DNA from: Flavobacterium enshiense
GTDB taxonomy: Bacteria; Bacteroidota; Bacteroidia; Flavobacteriales; Flavobacteriaceae
DNA: 64,000 nucleotides
Direction: 5' to 3'
Assembly: GCF_022836875.1 (NCBI RefSeq)
Contig: NZ_CP090376.1
Coordinates: forward strand, 2,852,001-2,916,000
Position numbers and translations under genes: made by a program. The notes under the pieces were generated by a model. That model was not told where the DNA came from, ran no database searches, and saw nothing but the letters and a program-made list of their open reading frames with translations. Positions 23,931 through 30,955 of the stretch are shown here, piece after piece (position 1 is the stretch's first letter; each line of letters starts with the position of its first letter).

Positions 23931-24512
23931 ATGAAATTAATAAACAAATTATTTCTTTTTTCTATCCCAGCATTTTTATTGTCTCTAATTCCTGTTTTTA
24001 TTTTTCCAGGGAACATTGATGTTAGGACAAAATTTTATCAAATAATATTTGAAGGCTACTTATCAGTTTTTTTATTTCTAACATTACTAACCTATTTAAT
24101 TATTATTGGATTAAATGATATTAGAAAAAATAAATGGCTTGAGGGTATTATTTTAATTTTTTTCCCTTTGGTACTTATAATATCAGTTAGTTATTTATTT
24201 GTATTATTTAAGGGAAATAATTTTGGAGCATTTAATAATGATTTGATTGTTTATCAAAATACAAGCAATAAAGAATTAATAATTATTCAGCATTTAGGAA
24301 ATAACTTTGACGGTATCCCTCAATATAGAATTTTGAAAACATCAAATGATTTAAATTCTGGTTTAAGAAAATTTGAAAAAATTAATTTAAAGGAGCACAA
24401 TTTTATAAGATCCATTAATTTTTCAACATTAGCAGTCAATTGTGATTCGATTCCGAAAATTATAGAATATGCTCAAAGTAATTACAAACTCAAATATTGT
24501 GATAAAGAATAA
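23931..24512 (+). CDS. cassette 21: membrane protein of unknown function
   Basis: The 193-residue protein has three membrane segments in its first ~95 residues (LFLFSIPAFLLSLIPVFIFPG, YLSVFLFLTLLTYLIIIGL and GIILIFFPLVLIISVSYLFVLF). A ~95-residue soluble C-terminal domain follows with no motif I recognise. The plan resembles the cassette 5 product. ATG 23931 is 25 bases after R'; a frame open to 23796 is attC sequence read through. The cassette tail (GCATACCAAC) matches its start only weakly, so the unit is decaying. Confidence 0.62.
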   Translation: MKLINKLFLFSIPAFLLSLIPVFIFPGNIDVRTKFYQIIFEGYLSVFLFLTLLTYLIIIGLNDIRKNKWLEGIILIFFPLVLIISVSYLFVLFKGNNFGAFNNDLIVYQNTSNKELIIIQHLGNNFDGIPQYRILKTSNDLNSGLRKFEKINLKEHNFIRSINFSTLAVNCDSIPKIIEYAQSNYKLKYCDKE

Positions 24513-24523
24513 TTACAGCAGCA

Positions 24524-24687
24524 TACCAACAGCAGTTTTGAACAAGCGAAGTTTGGGTGTATAACGGTAAGAGCCAGTGATTGTAATTCTCCCCTATGTT
24601 TTCAATTTATCCTGTCTGACTTTTCGGTATACTTATAATCATCAGTAATAAAAAACACCATCTCTTAAAGCCTTCCGTACGTTTCCT
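24524..24687 (+). repeat. attC22 (decayed)
   Basis: Recognisable R'' TACCAAC (24524-24530), the CAGCAGTTTTGAACAAGCG left part and an ATCATCAGTAATAAAAA loop, but the R' side is GTTTCCT (24681-24687). The promoter box is TATACTTA and the arms hardly pair. Confidence 0.6.
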
Positions 24688-24755
24688 GCAACTCACTGAA
24701 CGATATCTTTGAATCACAAAAAAATATATACTTTACTGAAAACCAATCGCCCAGA

Positions 24756-24873
24756 GACTAACATCGGCTTCATCCAAATAGATTGTAAGGCTAAACTAAA
24801 TCTCTTTTCTTGTATATTTGGTTTAATAACAAAAACAAGCGCCTCGATCCACAAAATAGGCGAACCTTATCGG
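24756..24873 (+). repeat. attC23 relic
   Basis: Begins GACTAACATCGG at 24756 and keeps CTTGTATATTTGGTTTAATAAC (box at 24813-24820), close to the loop of attC5. The expected R' GTTATCGG appears as CTTATCGG (about 24865-24873) and the arms are gone. This is the last trace of the array. Confidence 0.5.
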
Positions 24874-24929
24874 TAATAACTGATACAGAATAAACTAAGA
24901 TTCGCAGCAACCAATAAATTAAATACATC

Positions 24930-25220
24930 ATGGCTAAGCTGCAGTTTTTCCTCAAATTAAATCCGCCCCGATCAACATTTATGATTGACATGACGGCAGA
25001 AGAAAAAACAATCATGTAAAGTCATGCTGTCTATTGGACTTCACTTCTCAATGATGGAACAGCAATTGTTTTTGGTCCTGTATCTGCCCCAAACGGTGGT
25101 TATGGTGTTGGCGTTGTATCTGTTGACAGTGAAGAGCATTTAAAAAAGATTATCGACAACGACCCGGCTAATGGATTGAACAAATATGAGTTCTATCCTA
25201 TGAGGACAGTATTCAAATAG
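24930..25220 (+). pseudogene. YCII-domain protein gene with internal TAA
   Basis: From ATG 24930 the frame gives MAKLQFFLKLNPPRSTF...MTAEEKTIM, then TAA at 25017-25019, then continues in frame SHAVYWTSLLNDGTAIVFGPVSAPNGGYGVGVVSV...YEFYPMRTVFK to TAG at 25218-25220. The combined 96 codons match the size and layout of YCII-related proteins (conserved His before the AVYW helix, FGPV strand, YEFYPM end). The stop most simply replaces a Gln codon. Broken gene at the decayed edge of the array. Confidence 0.75.
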
Positions 25221-25605
25221 AATTTACTACTTCGGTTATTTTAAACCGTGTAAAAGACTTACCTGTTGAACTGAACCAAAAAATTATCGCTTATATTAAG
25301 AAATCTGAAATCAAGGAAATTTTCTTTACAAGCGGATTCGGCAAAAACAACGCATTCCGCCTTTTCTATGTCGATATCTTAGGACTTAAAATCACAGATG
25401 AAATTATAAAAAAGCGTGAAGTGATTATCGACAAACATTTTTGGGATGACCAATTAAACTAACCATCCTCTACTCTCCTTCCGGTTCTTCCAATGTCGGA
25501 CTTTCAAAATCAAAACTGTATTTGGAAAACAAGGAAAAATACGAAAAATCCGCAAGGCCGGTTTACGATTTTAAAGTTGACTATTATCGTAACAAGTTTG
25601 ACTGA
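25206..25605 (+). pseudogene. uracil-DNA-glycosylase-superfamily fragment, truncated and frameshifted
   Basis: In a frame overlapping the end of the YCII relic, the sequence reads SIQIEFTTSVILNRVKDLP...IIAYIKKSEIKEIFFTSGFGKNNAFRLFYV... to a TAA just after DDQLN (about 25460). In another frame it continues TILYSPSGSSNVGLSKSKLYLENKEKYEKSARPVYDFKVDYY to TGA at 25603-25605. The FTSG...NNAFRLF core and the SPSGSSN motif resemble the DNA-binding parts of Bacteroidota UDG-like proteins. The N-terminal catalytic part is missing and one frameshift is needed. The family call is tentative. Confidence 0.55.
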
Positions 25606-26004
25606 AAAGAAAACAGTTGATTTTTTTTTTTATTACTCCGTCATAATCTGTAAATTTCACAAACCACTCATTTACTCCCATCTAAAAGAACTATTTCTAA
25701 ATAACTGTGGCTTCTGTTACAGAAACAGTATTTTCTCTTGTCACGGCACCCTTTTTTAATAAAATGATGCTATTTGTCTGATTTTCATGAATTTAATCTT
25801 TAAAATAAACCTGAAAGTTAACCAAATTCATACATTTATAGCTAATACTAAAAAATAAGTATGTCAAAAAAAATTTATTGATGCAGTCAGATTCATCTGT
25901 TTTCCTTTTCGAAGCGAACTGATTACAGATTGGTAATTTAGATGTCTTTGGCTGCAAACGTTCATCGGATTCAATATTTAGAATATAAACTAATATGATT
26001 TTTT
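25606..26004. other. AT-rich intergenic stretch
   Basis: About 400 bases between the pseudogene fragments and the sulfatase gene. A T-run (around 25,620) and an imperfect GGCTTCTGTTACAGAAAC hairpin are the only features; I see no attC arms, consensus promoter or gene. It marks the change from the array to less AT-rich genes. Confidence 0.45.
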
Positions 26005-27702
26005 ATGAAAAATGTTGCCAAAATTTATGTTGCCCTCTGTATGAGTTTCTTCGCTTACTGCATGACCCAAGCGCAAGATAAAAAACCCAACATCCTTGTC
26101 ATCTGGGGTGATGATATAGGAACCACCAACATCAGCGCTTACAGTGATGGGCTGATGGGTTACACAACACCCAACATTGATCGCATTGCTGATGAGGGTA
26201 TGCGTTTCCTTCAATACTATGGAGAACAAAGTTGTACTGCCGGACGGGCTGCCTTTCTCACAGGGCAGCATGGTATCCGAACAGGGCTTACCAAGGTAGG
26301 TTATCCTGGTGCACCCATGGGTATGAATCAGTTAGATCCCTCCATTGGAGGATTCCTCAAAAGTCTTGGTTACACCACGGGGCAATTTGGAAAAAACCAT
26401 GTTGGAGACCGCAATGAAAACCTCCCTACTGTAAATGGTTTTGATGAATTCTTCGGCAATCTCTATCACCTTAATGCTGAGGAAGAGCCTGAATTGCCTG
26501 ACTACCCAAAAGACCCTGCATTTAGGGAAAAATGGGGTCCGCGTGGTGTTTTAAAATGTAAAGCTACCAACACTGATGATTCCACTGACGATCCGCGCTG
26601 GGGCAAGGTAGGAAAGCAAACCATAGAAGATACTGGTCCGCTTACCAAAAAACGCATGGAGACTATTGATGATGAAACATCAGCTGCTGCCATTGATTTT
26701 ATCAAACGTATGACCGCTGCAGGCAAACCATTTTTCTGCTGGTGGAACGGAACACGCATGCATTTGCGCACGCATGTAAGAGCTGAACACCGCGGAAAAT
26801 ATACTTATGGTGACAGCGAATATCTTGATGGCATGATTGAACATGATATTACTGTGGGTCAATTGCTTAAAGCATTGGATGACCTTGGTATTGCCAACAA
26901 TACCATTGTTGTATATTCAACCGACAATGGTCCCCACATGAACACATGGCCTGATGGAGCAATGACATGGTTCCGCAGTGAGAAAAACACAAACTGGGAA
27001 GGCGCATTTCGAGTTCCCTGCCTGGTGCGCTGGCCTGGTCATATTGCTCCTGGCACAGTAACTAATGAAATAATGAGTCACAACGATTGGATACCCACAC
27101 TATGTGCTATAGCCGGGGAGTCCGACATTATTGGTAAATGCCTGAAAGGTCATAAAGCCAATGGTAAGAATTATAAAGTACACCTTGATGGTTTCGACCA
27201 GTCGAAGTTTCTCACAACCGTTAATGGAACGGTAGGCCGGAATAATGGAGTGAAGAGCGCACGCAAAGTCTTTTTCTATACCGATGATGAGGCAGAACTG
27301 GTGGCCATGCGTGTAGGCGAATGGAAGATGACTTTTGCCGAACAGCGCCTGGCTGGTACGTTAGGTGTATGGGGAGAACCCTTCACAAAATTGCGACTGG
27401 TGAAGTTCACTAACCTGATGCAGGATCCTTTTGAGCGCGCTGATTTCACATCCAACACCTATTGGGACTGGACTCTTGACCATGCTCCACAGATGTATCT
27501 GGGCATGGAATACGTAAGCGGTTTTGCCGCATCCTTTAAGGACTTCCCTCCACGATCTTTTCCGCCGAGCTTTAATCCTGCAAATATTATTGAAGGTGAG
27601 TTAAGGGCTATTAAAGCCAAACAAGCACTTGAATTGAGTTTCCCTATGTTAAGACAGGATAAAAAGGCGCAGCCGACTGATGCAAAAAAGAAGAAAAAAT
27701 AG
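26005..27702 (+). CDS. arylsulfatase-type sulfatase, exported
   Basis: The 565-residue protein has a signal peptide ending TQAQ (residue 24). Metal-binding Asp residues lie in NILVIWGDDIGTTN, the formylglycine motif is CTAGR (Cys77, Arg81) in the permitted C-x-A-x-R form, and later motifs include STDNGPHMNTWPDG (metal site) and GKNHVGD. It should hydrolyse sulfate esters in the periplasm after maturation of Cys77. Full length for the arylsulfatase A group; the C-terminus ends in a Lys-rich tail. No susC/susD genes are adjacent, so it is not part of an obvious polysaccharide locus. It leads a run of plus-strand genes (27733, 28177, 29213) with similar codon use. Confidence 0.9.
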   Translation: MKNVAKIYVALCMSFFAYCMTQAQDKKPNILVIWGDDIGTTNISAYSDGLMGYTTPNIDRIADEGMRFLQYYGEQSCTAGRAAFLTGQHGIRTGLTKVGYPGAPMGMNQLDPSIGGFLKSLGYTTGQFGKNHVGDRNENLPTVNGFDEFFGNLYHLNAEEEPELPDYPKDPAFREKWGPRGVLKCKATNTDDSTDDPRWGKVGKQTIEDTGPLTKKRMETIDDETSAAAIDFIKRMTAAGKPFFCWWNGTRMHLRTHVRAEHRGKYTYGDSEYLDGMIEHDITVGQLLKALDDLGIANNTIVVYSTDNGPHMNTWPDGAMTWFRSEKNTNWEGAFRVPCLVRWPGHIAPGTVTNEIMSHNDWIPTLCAIAGESDIIGKCLKGHKANGKNYKVHLDGFDQSKFLTTVNGTVGRNNGVKSARKVFFYTDDEAELVAMRVGEWKMTFAEQRLAGTLGVWGEPFTKLRLVKFTNLMQDPFERADFTSNTYWDWTLDHAPQMYLGMEYVSGFAASFKDFPPRSFPPSFNPANIIEGELRAIKAKQALELSFPMLRQDKKAQPTDAKKKKK

Positions 27703-27732
27703 ATTGAATATCACTTTTAAAAATAGATCATT

Positions 27733-28125
27733 ATGAAAAAAATCATCATCGCACTACTGTCTGTTATGTTACTTACAGTAGTAAACGTTAATGCACAATC
27801 TAAAAACGCTAAAGCACAATCTACTCCGGAGCAGCGTGCTGAAAAACTTACAACCTGGATGAAAGACAATCTCAACCTCACCGCCGAACAGATTCCGTTG
27901 GTGCAGGAACTTAATTTAAAGTATGCACGCATGAATGAGGAACTGAAAAACATGAGCGGGCCCAGAAACGAAAAAATGAAAAAGATTAAAAGCAATGAAG
28001 CGGCAAAAGAGGAGGAACTGAAAAAGATTTTAACACCGGAACAATTCCAAACATTCACAACAAAAAAGAGAGAGGTAAAAGAGGAAGTTAAAACCCGATA
28101 TAAAGAGAAAAATAAAGGTTATTAG
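27733..28125 (+). CDS. small exported helical (Spy/CpxP-like) protein
   Basis: The 130-residue product has a signal peptide ending NAQ (residue ~22). The rest is charged and helical, with two LT-x-EQ type repeats (LTAEQIPLVQEL and LTPEQFQTFTTK) and a coiled-coil-like Lys/Glu stretch between them, the pattern of Spy/CpxP and related periplasmic proteins in Bacteroidota. It may be a periplasmic chaperone or stress protein. It lies 30 bases after the sulfatase gene and 51 before the phosphatase gene, likely one transcript. Confidence 0.7.
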   Translation: MKKIIIALLSVMLLTVVNVNAQSKNAKAQSTPEQRAEKLTTWMKDNLNLTAEQIPLVQELNLKYARMNEELKNMSGPRNEKMKKIKSNEAAKEEELKKILTPEQFQTFTTKKREVKEEVKTRYKEKNKGY

Positions 28126-28176
28126 TTCTGAAATAAATAACGATTATCCGGTGACATAGATACATGAAAACATAAT

Positions 28177-29190
28177 ATGAAAATAAAAACTTTCTTATGC
28201 ATAGCGGTATTGTTGCTTGGTGCATGGATAAAACAGGCAGAGACGGAGGAAACAGCTCAGAAAAAAATTTCCGACCCTCTGCCTTCATGGAATGACGGAC
28301 CAACAAAACAAGCCATTATTAATTTTGTCAAAAAAACCACAACTAAAGGAAGCGTCGACTTTATTCCTACTGCCGACCGTATTGCTACTTTCGATAATGA
28401 CGGAACCTTATGGGGCGAACAGCCCATGTATTTCCAACTAGCTTTTGCCATTGATCGTATCCGTGCCATGGCGCCTGAACATCCCGAATGGAAAAACCAA
28501 CAGCCTTTCAAAGCGATTTTAGAGGGAGATATTAAAACGGCTTTGTCAGGTGGTGACCATGACATCCTCAAAATTATAATGACCACCCATGCCGGAATGT
28601 CAACCGATGAATTTTCAAAAACTGTAGATGAATGGATGCGTTCCGCAAAACATCCGAAAACCGGAAAACATTACAACGAAATGATTTATCTCCCGATGGT
28701 AGAGTTGCTTAAATATCTGCGCGCGAATGATTACAAAACGTTCATCGTTTCCGGTGGCGGGGTTGATTTCATGCGTGTGTGGGTGGAAAAAGCATACGGC
28801 ATTCCGCCTTACATGGTGGTGGGCAGTTCCGGAAAAGTAAAGTATGAGGTTAGTAAAGACGGCCAGCCGAAACTTATAAAACTCCCCGAATTAAATTTTA
28901 TTGACGACAAAGAAGGAAAACCTGTGGGCATTCATCAGTACATCGGCAAGCGCCCTGTCTTTGCTGCCGGAAATTCTGATGGAGATCATCAAATGTTACA
29001 ATGGACTACAACTGCAACAGGCTATCCACGCTTCGGACTAATTGTTCATCACACCGATGCTGAAAGAGAATGGGCTTATGATCGTGAATCGCACATCGGT
29101 CAGTTGTCGAAAGGGTTAGATGATGCCGGAAAATATGGATGGGTTCTGGTTGATATGAAGAAAGACTGGAAGACTATATTTGCAAAGTGA
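28177..29190 (+). CDS. exported HAD-superfamily phosphatase
   Basis: The 337-residue protein has an N-terminal hydrophobic leader (MKIKTFLCIAVLLLGAWIKQ). It then shows the HAD motifs: motif I TFDNDGTLW (nucleophile Asp73, acid/base Asp75), motif II in FIVSGGGVDF, and motif IV in AAGNSDGDHQM. The cap between motifs I and II is helical, as in phosphoserine-phosphatase-like members. Probably a periplasmic phosphomonoesterase of unknown substrate. Part of the 26.0-30.0 kb plus-strand run. Confidence 0.85.
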   Translation: MKIKTFLCIAVLLLGAWIKQAETEETAQKKISDPLPSWNDGPTKQAIINFVKKTTTKGSVDFIPTADRIATFDNDGTLWGEQPMYFQLAFAIDRIRAMAPEHPEWKNQQPFKAILEGDIKTALSGGDHDILKIIMTTHAGMSTDEFSKTVDEWMRSAKHPKTGKHYNEMIYLPMVELLKYLRANDYKTFIVSGGGVDFMRVWVEKAYGIPPYMVVGSSGKVKYEVSKDGQPKLIKLPELNFIDDKEGKPVGIHQYIGKRPVFAAGNSDGDHQMLQWTTTATGYPRFGLIVHHTDAEREWAYDRESHIGQLSKGLDDAGKYGWVLVDMKKDWKTIFAK

Positions 29191-29212
29191 TACGAATGAT
29201 AAACAGAATAGC

Positions 29213-30022
29213 ATGACGATTTCAACAACTGAAAACCCGGTAATGACAAGTGGTTATTCCCATGTAAATGGAATAGCAATGTATTATGAAATATACGGAC
29301 AGGGAAAACCACTTGTTCTTATTCACGGCGGAGGTTCTACCATTGAGACCACTTTTGGAAGAGTTATACCTCTCTTTTCTAAAGACCGCCAGCTCATTTG
29401 CGTTGAACTTCAGGCGCACGGACGGACAAGTGACCGAAATACTCCCATTTCATTTGAGCAAGACGCCGATGATGTTGCTGCACTCCTTAAAAACCTTGGC
29501 ATAAGCAAAGTAGATCTATTTGGTTTTAGTAATGGTGGAAATACTGCATTACAAATGGCGATAAGACATCCGGAACTTTGCCATAAAATAGTGGCAGCTT
29601 CTCCACTACTCAAAAGAGACGGGGCATTTCCTCAGTTTTGGGAGTTTATGAAGAACGGAACATTTGAACAGATGCCACAACAATACAAAGATGCTTTTTT
29701 AATGGTCAATCCCAACATTACAAAGCTTATGACTATGTATGAAAAATGCGCCGAAAGGATGATAAACTTCAAAGAATTTTCAGACGAACAGATAAAATCA
29801 ATTAAAGTTCCTGTTTTGCTCGTTAATGGAGACCAGGATGTGGCAACTTCCGAACATATCGTTGCCATGTCGAAGCTAATTCCTGATTCCAAACTGGCAA
29901 TTATTCCAGGCGGTCATGGCGAATATATAGGAGAAATAACAACATTAAGTCCAGACTTTAAAGCAAATGAATTTATCGTTCCTTTGATTGAGAAATTCCT
30001 TAACGAAAAACCAGAAGCTTGA
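29213..30022 (+). CDS. alpha/beta hydrolase
   Basis: The 269-residue protein has the oxyanion motif LVLIHGGG, the nucleophile elbow GFSNGG (Ser), an acid in LLVNGDQDVAT and the catalytic His in PGGHGEYIG, so the triad is complete. No signal peptide. Probably an esterase or related hydrolase acting on a small substrate. The frame is open to a TTG at 29180 that overlaps the previous gene by 11 bases, but ATG 29213, 22 bases after that gene's stop, is preferred. Confidence 0.85.
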   Translation: MTISTTENPVMTSGYSHVNGIAMYYEIYGQGKPLVLIHGGGSTIETTFGRVIPLFSKDRQLICVELQAHGRTSDRNTPISFEQDADDVAALLKNLGISKVDLFGFSNGGNTALQMAIRHPELCHKIVAASPLLKRDGAFPQFWEFMKNGTFEQMPQQYKDAFLMVNPNITKLMTMYEKCAERMINFKEFSDEQIKSIKVPVLLVNGDQDVATSEHIVAMSKLIPDSKLAIIPGGHGEYIGEITTLSPDFKANEFIVPLIEKFLNEKPEA

Positions 30023-30216
30023 CGTCCATCAACATAAAAGGAAAATCTTCAAAATGAAGAATTCGGCAGTATTAGCTACGATACGGACGTACCTTAACTT
30101 TTATGCTACCCCTTTTCCCGCATTCAAATACCCACCTCTTCTGATTTCCCAACTCACTTTTTTTCATTAACTTTAATAATGTTAAAAAAACTGTTCCACA
30201 ATCTCATATAGAACTT

Positions 30217-30888
30217 ATGAAACACAGTCATGTCGTAAAAGTCTTGAAAGCCCAATTTATCACCCATGATGTGAAATCTTTTGTAGTGGAAAAACCTGAA
30301 GGATATACATTTACGCCCGGACAAGCCACGGAAGTATCCATTAATAGGCCTCAATGGAAAAACGAAAAGCGTCCATTTACTTTTACGAATCTGAAAGAAT
30401 CAAACAATTTGGAATTCATGATCAAGATTTACAAAGAACGCAAGGGAGTAACAAACGAATTAGGGCGCATAAACGCTGGTGATGAATTAATTCTCCATGA
30501 TGTCTTCGGAACAATCAATTACAAAGGCCCGGGTGTTTTCATTGCCGCCGGTGCAGGTATAACACCTTTTATTTCAATATTCCGGAACCTTTACAAAAAC
30601 AACCAGATTCATGGTAACCGATTGATATACGTTAACAAAACTTCCGAAGACGTAATAATGGCCAACGAATTACAAAAAATACTGAAAAACAATTTCATAA
30701 ATTTCTACACAAGGGAAAATGTGGTTGGTTTTCAGGGCCGAAGAATTGATCGCAATTTCATCATCGAAAACATATTGGATTTCAGTCAGAATTTCTACGT
30801 ATGTGGCCCGGAAGATTTTGTAAAAACCATTACAGATATCTTACTTGATTTGGGCGCAACTCCGGAAGCAATCGTCATCGAAAGCTAA
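30217..30888 (+). CDS. ferredoxin-NADP reductase-like flavin oxidoreductase
   Basis: The 223-residue protein has the FAD-binding motif KRPFTFTNL (RxYS-like), the NAD(P)-binding GAGITPFISIF and the C-terminal YVCGPEDFVKTI. This is the FNR module without an attached ferredoxin or membrane domain. It should transfer electrons between NAD(P)H and a flavin or an unidentified partner. It is 194 bases after the hydrolase gene, so may have its own promoter. A strong hairpin terminator follows at 30911. Confidence 0.87.
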   Translation: MKHSHVVKVLKAQFITHDVKSFVVEKPEGYTFTPGQATEVSINRPQWKNEKRPFTFTNLKESNNLEFMIKIYKERKGVTNELGRINAGDELILHDVFGTINYKGPGVFIAAGAGITPFISIFRNLYKNNQIHGNRLIYVNKTSEDVIMANELQKILKNNFINFYTRENVVGFQGRRIDRNFIIENILDFSQNFYVCGPEDFVKTITDILLDLGATPEAIVIES

Positions 30889-30910
30889 ATCCTCTTTTCT
30901 ATTAAATAAA

Positions 30911-30939
30911 AAAACTCCGGCCATAAGCCGGAGTTTTTT
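30911..30939. terminator. bidirectional terminator
   Basis: Stem CTCCGGC/GCCGGAG (30915-30921, 30927-30933) flanked by A-run and T-run, between convergent genes ending at 30888 and 30956. Confidence 0.9.
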
Positions 30940-30955
30940 GTGATAATCAAATCGA

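Noticed and set aside
416..24873. CRISPR array
   Set aside because: The repeats are 130-167 bp, imperfect, folded and 0.5-1.5 kb apart with genes between them; this is not repeat-spacer structure.
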